Below, piece by piece: positions 45,853-55,013 of a DNA stretch of 64,000 nucleotides. The stretch lies in contig JAKVKH010000002.1 of NCBI GenBank assembly GCA_022486625.1, positions 62,001 to 126,000 of the forward strand, read 5' to 3'. A model generated the notes under the pieces. It was not told the DNA's origin. It worked only from the letters and a program-made list of their open reading frames with translations, and did not search any database. The position numbers were made by a program, and so were the translations under genes. Each line of letters starts with the position of its first letter. Positions within the stretch are counted from its first letter, which is position 1. Source of the DNA: Butyrivibrio sp. Lineage in GTDB: Bacteria > Bacillota > Clostridia > Lachnospirales > Lachnospiraceae.

Positions 45853-47082
45853 ATGGAAGACAAGGATATGAGATTAATTGACAGAATTCTGAAACTGAAG
45901 ATAAAACTGTTCGGCATCGAGATGGAATGTGTAGATCTGATGTTCGGGATGATTATTCTGACCTTCGGGCTGGTGGCAAGGCTTTATCTGTATGATGTGG
46001 TATCAGGAGATTATGCGGGAGCCTTTGCAGACTGGATGAGGGAAATCAGGCAGGCACATGCAAACGGAGTCCTGTATATCGGGTTGGTGCCCAAGGAAAC
46101 AGATGCCAGTACGTTTGACTATAACTGCCTGCCGCAGTATCTGTTCTGCTTCCTGTCACTGTTCCATGGCGTCAGCGATATGTATCTCGTTAAGACGGCA
46201 TCTGTTGTATTTGACTTTGTTTCCGCCATTACCATTTTCAGGATCGTTTATGAGATGACCGGAAATGTACGTAAATCCATGATCGGCCTTGGCGTGGCAC
46301 TTGCCATTCCGACGGTGATTCTCAACAGCGCAGCCTGGGCGCAGAATGACAGTATTTACACAGCGTTTGTTCTGCTTTCTTTCCTGTCCGTTCTGAAAAA
46401 AAGAGATATCAGGACGTTTGTCTATGTCGGTCTTGCATTCTGCTTCAAGCAGCAGACCATTTTCTTTTTCCCGTTCCTGATCATCATGTGGCTCAAAAAT
46501 AAGGTGAAAATCAGATATATTCTGCTGGTTCCGGCACTGTATCTTGCGGCAATGGTTCCTGCGGCGATTGCAGGAAGACCCTGGGGAAATCTGCTGGGAA
46601 TCTACAGCAATCAGGTTGCAATGTTCTCCAGACTGTCCATGAATTACCCGAGTATCTATACCATTGTGACTTCACAGATGACAAATGAGTATCGATCTTA
46701 TCTGACCAGCGCAGGGATGATGATTACCGTGATTCTGATGGGCCTTCTGGCATATTATACCTATCAGAAAAAGTTCAGGATTACACCGGAATATATGCTG
46801 ACGCTGGTGGTGTTTACAGGAGAGCTGATTACCTTCTGTCTGCCTTGCATGCATGAAAGATACGGATTTATTGCGGAGATATTTGCATTTGTATACGGTT
46901 TGTTCGGGTGGAAGAGAATGTGCATTGCAATCGGATTTGAGGCACTGACACTGGTGACCTATACAAGGTATCTGTTTGGTTCCACGATTGCATATCTTTA
47001 TCCGCTGACAGGCATTATGCTGGTACTGATTCTGTTTGTGGGGTATGACCTTTACCAGCAGATGCAGAAGGAGAATGCATGA
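45853..47082 (+). CDS. GT-C-type membrane glycosyltransferase
   Basis: 409 residues, about ten transmembrane segments. SGDYAGAFADWMREIRQ in the first external loop, STFDYNCLPQYLFCFL, and NSAAWAQNDSIYTAFVLLSFLSVLKKRDIRTFVYVGLAFCFKQQTIFFFPFLIIMWLK match a Firmicutes family of polyprenyl-phosphate-sugar-dependent transferases. The acidic residue in the first loop is the expected catalytic or metal-contact site. It would use the lipid-linked sugar made by a GtrB-like enzyme. It overlaps the next GT2 by 4 bases. Confidence 0.8.
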   Translation: MEDKDMRLIDRILKLKIKLFGIEMECVDLMFGMIILTFGLVARLYLYDVVSGDYAGAFADWMREIRQAHANGVLYIGLVPKETDASTFDYNCLPQYLFCFLSLFHGVSDMYLVKTASVVFDFVSAITIFRIVYEMTGNVRKSMIGLGVALAIPTVILNSAAWAQNDSIYTAFVLLSFLSVLKKRDIRTFVYVGLAFCFKQQTIFFFPFLIIMWLKNKVKIRYILLVPALYLAAMVPAAIAGRPWGNLLGIYSNQVAMFSRLSMNYPSIYTIVTSQMTNEYRSYLTSAGMMITVILMGLLAYYTYQKKFRITPEYMLTLVVFTGELITFCLPCMHERYGFIAEIFAFVYGLFGWKRMCIAIGFEALTLVTYTRYLFGSTIAYLYPLTGIMLVLILFVGYDLYQQMQKENA

Positions 47083-48089
47083 GCGATGCGCAGCCGCGGC
47101 TGAGTATAATCATTCCTGCATATAATACGGAGACACTGCTCAGAAAGTGTGTGGAATCTGTTCTGGAGCAGACCTACCCACAGGATCATATGGAAATTAT
47201 CATAGTGGATGACGGTTCTGCAGACAGTACGGGACTTGTGGCAGATGCGCTGGAGGCGGAAAATGATAATGTGATCTGTTTTCATGAGTCAAATGCCGGT
47301 TCCAGTGCGGCAAGAAATCTGGGCCTTTCGCATGCGACAGGAGATTACATTGGATTTGTGGACAGCGATGATTATATCGATCCGCACATGTATGAAGTAC
47401 TTGTGGATGCGCTGGTGAGAAATCATGCCCGGATGGCGCAGGTCTGCCGTGATGAAATCGCGGAAGACGGGAAGAAACTTCCGGATGTGGTGATACCGCC
47501 GCAGCAGGAGCAGACCGTGTCTGCGGAAGAGTTTCTGTGTTCACTGCTGATGCATACCGGAGATACTTCCTATTGCACCAAACTGACGGCAAGAGAGCTT
47601 TTTTCACAGAAGATGCAGTTTCCGACCGGCATGCTGAATGAAGATTTTTACCTGCTCTTTCATATGCTGCCGGAAGCGGGGAGTGTGGTGATCCTCCCGC
47701 AGCAGTATTATCATGTGTTTTACAGAACCGGCAGCAACTCCAGGAAAAAGCAGCAGGACAAAGACTGTTTTCCACCGGTATTTACAGATATTGTCAACAA
47801 TGCAGATGCGGTAACCGCATTTGTCTCTGCGAAGTATCCGGCACTGGTTCCGGTTGCAGTGCGCTTTGGCCTGGTGCAGCGACTGGATTATCTGCTGCAT
47901 ATTCCGATCAGCAGGATGACAGGAGATAACCGGTTCTACCGGCAGGTGGTGCATTATGTCAGAGTGCATTTCAGAGAGATTCTTGTGAATCCGTATCTTT
48001 CACGAAGAGACAGGATTTATCTGCTGCTGCTGGCACCGGCGCCGAAACTGGTACGTACACTGCATGCCCGGAAAAAGGGACTGCTGTGA
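47079..48089 (+). CDS. GT2 glycosyltransferase
   Basis: 336 residues. LSIIIPAYNTETLLRKCVESVLEQTYPQDHMEIIIVDDGSADSTG, SNAGSSAARNLGLSHATGDYIGFVDSDDYIDPHMYEVL (DSDD metal site). The C-terminal half resembles CpsJ/EpsJ-type GT2 enzymes with a C-terminal helical region (TAFVSAKYPALVPVAVRFGLVQRL). It overlaps the preceding membrane transferase by 4 bases. Confidence 0.9.
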   Translation: MSDAQPRLSIIIPAYNTETLLRKCVESVLEQTYPQDHMEIIIVDDGSADSTGLVADALEAENDNVICFHESNAGSSAARNLGLSHATGDYIGFVDSDDYIDPHMYEVLVDALVRNHARMAQVCRDEIAEDGKKLPDVVIPPQQEQTVSAEEFLCSLLMHTGDTSYCTKLTARELFSQKMQFPTGMLNEDFYLLFHMLPEAGSVVILPQQYYHVFYRTGSNSRKKQQDKDCFPPVFTDIVNNADAVTAFVSAKYPALVPVAVRFGLVQRLDYLLHIPISRMTGDNRFYRQVVHYVRVHFREILVNPYLSRRDRIYLLLLAPAPKLVRTLHARKKGLL

Positions 48090-48106
48090 TGAACGGATAA
48101 GTGTAA

Positions 48107-49732
48107 ATGGACGAAATGAAACATATTCTGGAAGATAAAAAGAAAGTAAATACGGGCAGAGGCAGAACAATTCTGATGATATTGCTTCTGTTTTTCCAGC
48201 TTGGAATCTGTATCTGGTTCGGGATGCAGAAGCAGGGATTTCATCAGGATGAATACTATTCCTTCTTTTCCAGCAACAGGACATCCGGGTTATGTGAACC
48301 TGACAGAGCATGGCAGAGCGCGCAGACCATCAGAAATGAATTTGTGGTACTCCCGGGGGAAGGATTTCGATACGGCCTGGTTGCACAGGTACAGTCCTGG
48401 GATGTACATCCGCCGCTTTTTTATGATCTTCTTCATACCATGTGTTCAGTTTTTACCGGGGTATTCAGCAAGTGGCTGGGAATCAGTGTAAATCTGATCG
48501 CCTTTACTCTTTGTTTCTGGATTTTGAATGAACTGCTGCGCCGGCTGGGTGCGGATGACAGAATGAGATTTCTGGTCTGTGGTCTTTGGGGCTGTAATCC
48601 GATGACGGTTTCCTGTGTCATGTTCATCCGGATGTATATGTGGCTGACAGTTTTCGTACTGCTGTGTGCTTATCTGCATGTAAGGCTTCTTCAGGAAACC
48701 ATGCAGATGGAAAATCCGGGAGGAAAGGTATATTATTTCAGATTTATTCTGCCAATCATGATCTGCAGCTATCTTGGATTTCTGACGCAGTATTATTACA
48801 TGATTTTCTTTTTCTTTATCGGCGTTTTTTATACCCTGTGGATTCTGGTAACAGAAGGTGCCAGAGAACATCAGCATAAAAAAGCACTGAAGGATGCGCT
48901 TGTTTATGTGGCATCCTGTGCGACGGCGCTTATGCTTGCAGTTGTATCATATCCGGCGAGTGCAGTACACATTTTCAGAGGATACCGTGGAAAAGAGGCA
49001 GCTGCGGAATTTGCTTCTGCCGGAAATTTTGGGCAGAGAGCAGAATTTTTTCTGGGACTTTTGAACCGTGACGTATTTGGCGGTTGTTTTTATATTCTGG
49101 TGGCGCTTCTGATTATCTCCATGGTCATATACCGGATCAGGATAAGGACGGAAATGAAGATGGTGCTGACGGCAGTTACCGGTTATTTTCTGGTGGTATC
49201 CAAAACGGCGCTTCTTCTGGGCAATACGTCAAACCGGTATGAAATGCCGGTGTATGGACTGATTCTTCTGGTTGTCATATTTATGGCAAGAGATGTGATT
49301 CTGCACGGCAGAAAATATCGGAAGCAGGCAACGGTGCTGCTGGTATTTTTGTCTGTGTTTCTCACCATGAAGGGACTTTTTCTGGACCGGAATGTATTGT
49401 TCCTGTATCCGGAGGATGAGAGTCGTATCGCCTATGCGAAGGAAAACAGAGATGTTCCGGTCATTATCATGTACCATGATCAGACACCGGACAACGTATG
49501 GCGCCTGACAGATGAACTGCTGGAATATCCCCGGATGTATTTCATGAGCGAGGCGAATAAGGACAGGATCACAGATCAGACGATTATGTCTGCCCGAAAG
49601 CTGCTCGTTTATGCTGCTGATTACGATACGCAGAAGGAAAGCCTGCAGGCCATACTTGAGAGTGATCAGAATCTGAAAGGGTATCGCATTGTTTCACAGA
49701 AGGATATGTGGACATTGTATGAATTTTACTGA
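48107..49732 (+). CDS. GT39-like membrane glycosyltransferase
   Basis: 541 residues with about 11-12 transmembrane segments. The first outer loop holds GFHQDEYYSFFSSN and the second has SWDVHPPLFYDLLHTMCSVF. The acidic first-loop motif and HPPLFY are hallmarks of the PMT/ArnT (GT39) superfamily, which uses polyprenyl-phosphate sugars outside the membrane. A soluble C-terminal domain (about 430-541) includes VPVIIMYHDQTPDNVWRLTDELLEYPRMYFMSEANKD. It probably decorates the surface polymer or a lipid carrier. The last gene of this run; a new promoter follows for pseB. Confidence 0.82.
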   Translation: MDEMKHILEDKKKVNTGRGRTILMILLLFFQLGICIWFGMQKQGFHQDEYYSFFSSNRTSGLCEPDRAWQSAQTIRNEFVVLPGEGFRYGLVAQVQSWDVHPPLFYDLLHTMCSVFTGVFSKWLGISVNLIAFTLCFWILNELLRRLGADDRMRFLVCGLWGCNPMTVSCVMFIRMYMWLTVFVLLCAYLHVRLLQETMQMENPGGKVYYFRFILPIMICSYLGFLTQYYYMIFFFFIGVFYTLWILVTEGAREHQHKKALKDALVYVASCATALMLAVVSYPASAVHIFRGYRGKEAAAEFASAGNFGQRAEFFLGLLNRDVFGGCFYILVALLIISMVIYRIRIRTEMKMVLTAVTGYFLVVSKTALLLGNTSNRYEMPVYGLILLVVIFMARDVILHGRKYRKQATVLLVFLSVFLTMKGLFLDRNVLFLYPEDESRIAYAKENRDVPVIIMYHDQTPDNVWRLTDELLEYPRMYFMSEANKDRITDQTIMSARKLLVYAADYDTQKESLQAILESDQNLKGYRIVSQKDMWTLYEFY

Positions 49733-49735
49733 GAT

Positions 49736-49775
49736 TGTGGATAAGTATCCGCAGGCCGTGACATTCTGTGGATAA
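49736..49775 (+). promoter_or_regulatory. Two perfect DnaA-box 9-mers
   Basis: TGTGGATAA (reverse complement of the consensus DnaA box TTATCCACA) occurs at 49736-49744 and again at 49767-49775. Both lie between the end of the GT39-like gene and pseB, the second within the spacer of the pseB promoter. Confidence 0.5.
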
Positions 49776-49786
49776 TCATATATAAT
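49758..49786 (+). promoter_or_regulatory. Promoter of the pse operon
   Basis: GTGACA (49758-49763) and a perfect TATAAT (49781-49786) are spaced by 17 bases, 73 bases before the pseB ATG. Confidence 0.7.
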
Positions 49787-49858
49787 AGAACTCGAATTTT
49801 TGAAAGTATTGAAACAGATGCGGTCAGAACAGAAACCGCTTCGGAATAAGAGGTAAAT

Positions 49859-50869
49859 ATGGAAAATCATATGCTGGACAATAAAACATTACTGGTAACA
49901 GGAGGAACAGGGTCTTTCGGACACTGCTTCACCAAATACGTACTGGAACATTACAACCCGAAGAAGATTATTATCTATTCAAGAGACGAATATAAGCAGT
50001 TTGTCATGTCCAACGAACCGGTATATAAGGAGCATGCGACGCAGATGCGTTTCTTTATCGGCGATGTACGTGACGGGGCAAGACTTGAACGTGCCATGGA
50101 AGGCGTTGACTATGTGATTCATGCAGCAGCCTTAAAACAGGTTCCGGCATGTGAATACAATCCGGTGGAAGCCATCAAGACCAATGTGACAGGTGCGGAG
50201 AATGTCATCAATGCATCACTGAACTGCGGGGTAAAGAGAGTTGTTGCGCTTTCTACAGATAAGGCAGTCAATCCGGTGAACCTGTATGGTGCGACCAAGA
50301 TGGTATCTGATAAGCTGTTTATCGCAGCCAATGCATATTCAGGCTCCAAGGACATTAACTTTTCCATTGTCCGTTATGGCAATGTGGCAGGCAGCCGCGG
50401 ATCCATTATTCCGTTCTTTAAGAAACTGATCGATCAGGGAGAAAAGGAACTTCCGGTAACCGATTACCGTATGACACGTTTCTGGATCTCTCTTCCGCAG
50501 GGGGTGGAACTGGTACTGAAAGCCCTGACAGAAGCAAAGGGCGGAGAGACCTTTATCAGCAAGATTCCGTCTTTCCATGTAAAAGATCTGGCAGAAGCGA
50601 TGTGCCCGGGTATTGCAACCCGTGAAGTCGGAATCCGTCCCGGTGAGAAACTGGATGAGATTATGGTAACGGTAGAAGATGCACCGTTTACCTATGAATA
50701 TGATAAGCATTTTATTGTTTATCCGCAGGTGGTCTACAATGACAATCAGGTTCCGGATCTGTCAGGGAAAAAAGTAGCAGAAGGATTTTCCTACAGTTCA
50801 GGTAATAATACGGAGTGGATGAGTGTGGAAGAAATCCGCCGTCGCCTTTCTGAGGCAGTCGAAGACTAA
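49859..50869 (+). CDS. pseB: UDP-N-acetylglucosamine 4,6-dehydratase (inverting), PseB
   Basis: 336 residues of the short-chain dehydrogenase type: TGGTGSFGHCFTKYVLEHY (NADP loop), FIGDVRDGARLERAMEGVDYVIHAAALKQVPACEYNPVEAIKTNVTGAENVINAS, STDKAVNPVNLYGATKMVSDKL (Tyr-x3-Lys), RYGNVAGSRGSIIPFFKKL and TDYRMTRFWISLPQGVELVL. The KQVPACEYNP signature and soluble form (no membrane domain) point to PseB, which makes UDP-2-acetamido-2,6-dideoxy-4-keto-L-idose-type sugar from UDP-GlcNAc and starts CMP-pseudaminate synthesis. Followed by pseF, pseI and pseG. Confidence 0.93.
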   Translation: MENHMLDNKTLLVTGGTGSFGHCFTKYVLEHYNPKKIIIYSRDEYKQFVMSNEPVYKEHATQMRFFIGDVRDGARLERAMEGVDYVIHAAALKQVPACEYNPVEAIKTNVTGAENVINASLNCGVKRVVALSTDKAVNPVNLYGATKMVSDKLFIAANAYSGSKDINFSIVRYGNVAGSRGSIIPFFKKLIDQGEKELPVTDYRMTRFWISLPQGVELVLKALTEAKGGETFISKIPSFHVKDLAEAMCPGIATREVGIRPGEKLDEIMVTVEDAPFTYEYDKHFIVYPQVVYNDNQVPDLSGKKVAEGFSYSSGNNTEWMSVEEIRRRLSEAVED

Positions 50870-50916
50870 GCCGGTAGCAGAAGAAAAACGCAACCGTAAA
50901 TTGAAAGGACAGCATC

Positions 50917-51618
50917 ATGAAGACAATTGCGATTATTACGGCACGTGGCGGAAGTAAACGTATTCCGCGTAAGAATATCAAGGAGTTCTGCGGTAAACCC
51001 ATTATTGATTACTCTATTGAGGCAGCGCTTGCCAGCGGGATTTTTGATGAAGTCATGGTTTCCACAGATGATGAAGAAATCGCGCAGGTCGCACGGGCAG
51101 CAGGCGCACAGGTTCCATTCATGAGATCTGAAGCGACTTCTACCGATATGGCCAATACGGCCGATGTACTGCTGGAAGTTTTTGAAGAATATGAAAAGCG
51201 TGGTCAGAAGTTCGACTACGGGTGCTGCATTTATCCGACAGCTCCTTTTGTAACACCGGATAAACTGCAGGATGCAATGCGCCTTTTGAAGGAGAGCGGA
51301 GCACAGTCCATTATTCCGATGACGGAGTTTTCCTATCCGCCGCAGAGGGGGCTGTTTATCAATGAAACCGGAGAAGTGGAAATGCTGCATCCGGAGTATG
51401 CCGAGACTCGCAGCCAGGATCTGCAGAAGCAGTATCATGAATGCGGACAGTTCTATATTTTCAGGGTAGATGAATTTAAGATACAGAAAGATACCACGAT
51501 GGAGCATTCCATTCCATATATCATCGATCCGGTGGAAGAACAGGATATCGATAATGAAAGTGACTGGATGCTGGCAGAGATGAAATTCAGATTTCTGCGG
51601 GATCAGGGGAGACTGTAA
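50917..51618 (+). CDS. pseF: Pseudaminic acid cytidylyltransferase, PseF
   Basis: 233 residues of the CMP-nonulosonate synthetase family. The CTP-binding start IAIITARGGSKRIPRKNIKEFCGKPIIDYSIEAALASGIFDEVMVSTDDEEIA is intact, with CIYPTAPFVTPDKLQDAMRLL. This last cytoplasmic step couples pseudaminic acid to CMP, giving the donor for glycosyltransfer. The gene order with PseB before and PseI after supports PseF over the sialic acid enzyme NeuA. Confidence 0.93.
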   Translation: MKTIAIITARGGSKRIPRKNIKEFCGKPIIDYSIEAALASGIFDEVMVSTDDEEIAQVARAAGAQVPFMRSEATSTDMANTADVLLEVFEEYEKRGQKFDYGCCIYPTAPFVTPDKLQDAMRLLKESGAQSIIPMTEFSYPPQRGLFINETGEVEMLHPEYAETRSQDLQKQYHECGQFYIFRVDEFKIQKDTTMEHSIPYIIDPVEEQDIDNESDWMLAEMKFRFLRDQGRL

Positions 51619-51673
51619 TGCAGCAGCTCCGGCGCGAAAACGTACAGGCTGAGAGAACAATGAGGATTGACTT

Positions 51674-52708
51674 ATGAAACTGGAAGAGTGTTTAAAGCAG
51701 CATCGTGCCTATATGATTGCGGAAATGTCAGCCAATCATGCCGGAAAGCTTGAGAACGCACTGAAAATTGTAGAAGAAGCGGCAAAAGCAGGAGCAGATT
51801 GTGTCAAAACACAGACTTATACTGCGGATACCATTACCATTGATTCAGATGCGGAAGCATTTAAGATTCATGGTGGTCTCTGGGATGGCTATATTCTTCA
51901 TGACCTTTACCGGGAAGCTTATACACCATGGGAGTGGATGACACCGATTAAGAAGAAATGTGAGGAGTGCGGAGTGGATTTTCTTTCTACCCCGTTTGAT
52001 CCGACGTCTGTGGATTATCTGGAAAATGTCGGTGTGGACTTTTATAAGATCGCGTCCATGGAGCTGGTGGATATTCCTCTGATTAAATATGTGGCAAGAA
52101 CCGGAAAACCGATCATCATGTCGGTAGGTATGGGGAGTGAAGAAGAGATTCAGGAGGCGATTGATGCAGCCAGAAGTGTCGGTAATGAAAAAATGATTCT
52201 TTTGAAGTGCTGTACCGTATACCCGTCAATTTCCAGTGATCTGAATCTGAGAACGATTACAGACATGCGGGATCGTTTTCGGCTGCCGGTCGGACTTTCA
52301 GACCATTCGCTTGGTGCTACAGCAGCAATTACCGCAGCAGCACTTGGCGCTGTTGTGATTGAGAAACATTTCTGCCTGGATCGTAAGATCAAGAATGCAG
52401 ACAGCGACTTTTCCATGGAACCTGCAGAATACAGACAGATGGTGCAGGGGGTTCATGATGCGGAACTGGCACTGGGAAAGGTATCCTACGGACCGATTCC
52501 GGATGAAGCGGAGGAGTTTAAGAACCGCAGATCGCTTTTTGTTGTAAAAGACATGAAGGCAGGAGAGAGATTTACGGCCGAAAATGTCCGCAGCATCCGC
52601 CCGTATGATGGACTGAAGCCGAAATATTACGAAGAAATCCTCGGAAAGACAGCAGCCTGTGATATTCATATGGGGACGCCGCTTGCCTGGGAACTGATCA
52701 GCAAATGA
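51674..52708 (+). CDS. pseI: Pseudaminic acid synthase, PseI
   Basis: 344 residues. A TIM-barrel NeuB-type domain (about 1-270: MIAEMSANHAGKLENALKIVEEAAKAGADCVKTQTYTADTIT, STPFDPTSVDYLENVGVDFYKIASMELVDIPLIKYVARTGKPIIMSVGM, GLSDHSLGATAAITAAALGAVVIEKHFCLDR) and a C-terminal SAF/antifreeze-like domain (about 285-340, RRSLFVVKDMKAGERFTAENVRSIRP). It condenses phosphoenolpyruvate with the 6-deoxy-AltdiNAc sugar. The GGLWDGYILHDLYREAYTPWEW segment is characteristic of PseI rather than NeuB. Confidence 0.94.
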   Translation: MKLEECLKQHRAYMIAEMSANHAGKLENALKIVEEAAKAGADCVKTQTYTADTITIDSDAEAFKIHGGLWDGYILHDLYREAYTPWEWMTPIKKKCEECGVDFLSTPFDPTSVDYLENVGVDFYKIASMELVDIPLIKYVARTGKPIIMSVGMGSEEEIQEAIDAARSVGNEKMILLKCCTVYPSISSDLNLRTITDMRDRFRLPVGLSDHSLGATAAITAAALGAVVIEKHFCLDRKIKNADSDFSMEPAEYRQMVQGVHDAELALGKVSYGPIPDEAEEFKNRRSLFVVKDMKAGERFTAENVRSIRPYDGLKPKYYEEILGKTAACDIHMGTPLAWELISK

Positions 52709-52760
52709 TTATGGCGCATATGATAAAGTAATAGTTTCATCTGCCGGGAAGGAACTGTAA

Positions 52761-53807
52761 GTGGAGACAGTCGGAATCAGAGTTGATGTGAATGAAAGAG
52801 TTGCAACAGGGCATTTTATGCGCTGTGCAACGATCAGCGAGCAGCTGCAGCGTATGGGAGCAGCTGCTGTTTTTATTTCGGCGGATACGCAGATTGTACC
52901 GTTTGCAGAGGAAAGAAATCTGGAATACCATATTCTGCATTCTGACTGGAAGCATCTGGAAGAAGAAACGGCAAAGCTGATTTCTTATCTGAAGGGCACA
53001 GAGATCCGGACACTTCTGGTGGATACTTATCTGGTAACGGAACGATATCTGAAAACGCTGCGCGATGCAGGAATCCACGTGCTGTATATGGATGATCTTG
53101 ATGCCATGAAATATCCGGTTGAAGCGCTGGTAAATTACAGTCCGGGTTATCAGGATGGGGACTATGGGAAGACATATAAGGATTCGGGTACAAAACTGTT
53201 TCTTGGAGCTGCGTATGTTCCGCTTCGGGCGCAGTTTACGCAGTATGCAGAGGAATATCTTAAAAGAAATGGATTGCACCGTATCTTTCTGACAACAGGT
53301 GGTTCTGATCCGATGGGGATTGCAGAGCAGCTGATTCGAAGAATTTTATCGGATCCGCTTTTTGCAGATGTGGAAATTCATCTTCTTGCAGGAAGATTCT
53401 ATCATGCACCGGAGAGCCTCTTCGGCGGTGATTCTCCATTTGCAGGAAGACTCATGCTGCATCAGAACATACCGAATGTGGCTGAAATCATGGCACCGTG
53501 CGATGCAGCGGTGACACCTGCAGGTACAACGTTATATGAACTGAGTGCCTGCGGTGTGCCTTCTGTCAGTTTTGTTTTTGCGGATAATCAGGAGACGGAT
53601 GCGCTCTTTTTTGACAAAGAAGGACTGATTCCGTATGCGGGAGACTTCAGGGAGAATCCGGACAGATGCAGTGAGCAGATCATACAGGAACTGTACCGGA
53701 TTGCAGCGCTTTCTACGGAAAATTACCGGAAGTTGTGCGAGAAACTGCAGAGCAGCATTGACGGAAAAGGTGCGCAGCGTATTGCGGAAGTGCTGATCCG
53801 GCTGTGA
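52761..53807 (+). CDS. pseG: UDP-2,4-diacetamido-trideoxy-altropyranose hydrolase, PseG
   Basis: 348 residues with a GT-B-like fold of the MurG superfamily: VGIRVDVNERVATGHFMRCATISEQLQRMG at the start, LGAAYVPLRAQF, TTGGSDPMGIAEQLIRRIL, and APCDAAVTPAGTTLYELSACGVPSVSFVFADNQETDA. PseG removes UDP before PseI acts. The GTG at 52761 follows GGAAGGAACTG and starts right at the conserved region, so a non-ATG start is used. The hydrolase His in GHFMRC is present. Confidence 0.92.
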   Translation: METVGIRVDVNERVATGHFMRCATISEQLQRMGAAAVFISADTQIVPFAEERNLEYHILHSDWKHLEEETAKLISYLKGTEIRTLLVDTYLVTERYLKTLRDAGIHVLYMDDLDAMKYPVEALVNYSPGYQDGDYGKTYKDSGTKLFLGAAYVPLRAQFTQYAEEYLKRNGLHRIFLTTGGSDPMGIAEQLIRRILSDPLFADVEIHLLAGRFYHAPESLFGGDSPFAGRLMLHQNIPNVAEIMAPCDAAVTPAGTTLYELSACGVPSVSFVFADNQETDALFFDKEGLIPYAGDFRENPDRCSEQIIQELYRIAALSTENYRKLCEKLQSSIDGKGAQRIAEVLIRL

Positions 53808-53822
53808 AAAATAAGGAGTATC

Positions 53823-55013
53823 ATGAAAAAAATCTTTATATTGGGTGCCAGCATGCTGCAGGTACCGGCGATTCAGAAGGCAAAGGAAAAAGGACTTTAT
53901 GTGTATGCACTGGATTATGATCCGGAGGCGGTGGGAATACCGTATGCGGATGAATTTCTGTGCATCAGCACAATTGATAAAGAGGCAGTACTGAAGGCGG
54001 CGAAGGAATATCAGCCGGATTATATTATCACATCCACAAGTGATATGCCGGTGCGGACGGTTGCCTGGGTGAATGAGCAGCTGGGCAGACCGAATGATAT
54101 TGCCTTTGAGGATGCCATCTGCGCAACTGATAAGGCAGCCATGCGCCGCAGAATGAAGGAATGCGGGGTACCGGTTCCGGAATTTCATGTGATTCATTCC
54201 GCACAGGAACTGAAGAACGTGGCGGAGCACATGGCGGACCGTTTTATCATCAAGCCGGCCGATAATGCAGCCAGCCGCGGGGTATATCTGATTGAGAAAA
54301 AGGATCACCCGGATTATGATGAAATTTACCGCTTTACGCATCGGTATTCCAGGAGCGGAGAGGTTCTGGTGGAAGAGTTCATGACCGGACCGGAAGTCAG
54401 TGTGGAATCCTTCACTGTAAATGATGAGACACATATCATTACAATTACTGATAAAAAAGTTACCGAAATACCGTTCTTCGTGGAAACGGGGCATACAGAA
54501 CCGAGCAGACTTCCGGCAGAGGTGCAGGCAGATATCCGCAGCGTTGCGGAAGGCGCGATCAGAGCGCTTCATCTTCATAACGGGCCGACCCATACAGAGA
54601 TCAAGGTGACGCCGGCAGGTGCAAAGCTTGTGGAAATCGCAGCAAGACTTGGTGGAGATTTCATCACATCAAGGCTGGTACCGCTTTCAAGCGGGGTTGA
54701 CCTGATTGACTGCTGTATCAGCGCTACACTTGGACAAAAGGTGTACTGGGAGAGAACAAAGACTGTCGGATCTGCGATTCGCTTTATTCAGGCCCGTGAG
54801 GGAACAATTGCGGAGATCAGAGGTGTGCAGGAAGCCATGCAGATGTCCGGAGTGACAGAAGTCAGTCTTTATAAAAAGGTCGGTGATATTGTTGCCCCGC
54901 TGGAATCAAGCGGAGACAGACTGGGGCATGTGATTGCGACCGGAGCGGATGCAGATGAGGCGGAACGGAACTGTGAAGCGGCGCTTGCAAAGATCATGAT
55001 CCGGACGATCTGA
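53823..55013 (+). CDS. ATP-grasp domain ligase in the pse operon
   Basis: 396 residues. An N-terminal nucleotide-binding-like domain (KKIFILGASMLQVPAIQKAKEKGLYVYALDYDPEAVG) precedes the ATP-grasp fold (about 100-300): ATDKAAMRRRMKECGVPVPEFHVI, RFIIKPADNAASRGVYLI, EVLVEEFMTGPEVSVESFT, and HTEIKVTPAGAKLVEIAARLGGDFI. Such enzymes join carboxylates to amino groups through an acyl phosphate. It lies 15 bases after pseG, so it likely modifies the pseudaminate precursor, for example by attaching an amino acid at an amino group. The substrate is inference. Its end overlaps the convergent AraC gene by 20 bases. Confidence 0.87.
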   Translation: MKKIFILGASMLQVPAIQKAKEKGLYVYALDYDPEAVGIPYADEFLCISTIDKEAVLKAAKEYQPDYIITSTSDMPVRTVAWVNEQLGRPNDIAFEDAICATDKAAMRRRMKECGVPVPEFHVIHSAQELKNVAEHMADRFIIKPADNAASRGVYLIEKKDHPDYDEIYRFTHRYSRSGEVLVEEFMTGPEVSVESFTVNDETHIITITDKKVTEIPFFVETGHTEPSRLPAEVQADIRSVAEGAIRALHLHNGPTHTEIKVTPAGAKLVEIAARLGGDFITSRLVPLSSGVDLIDCCISATLGQKVYWERTKTVGSAIRFIQAREGTIAEIRGVQEAMQMSGVTEVSLYKKVGDIVAPLESSGDRLGHVIATGADADEAERNCEAALAKIMIRTI

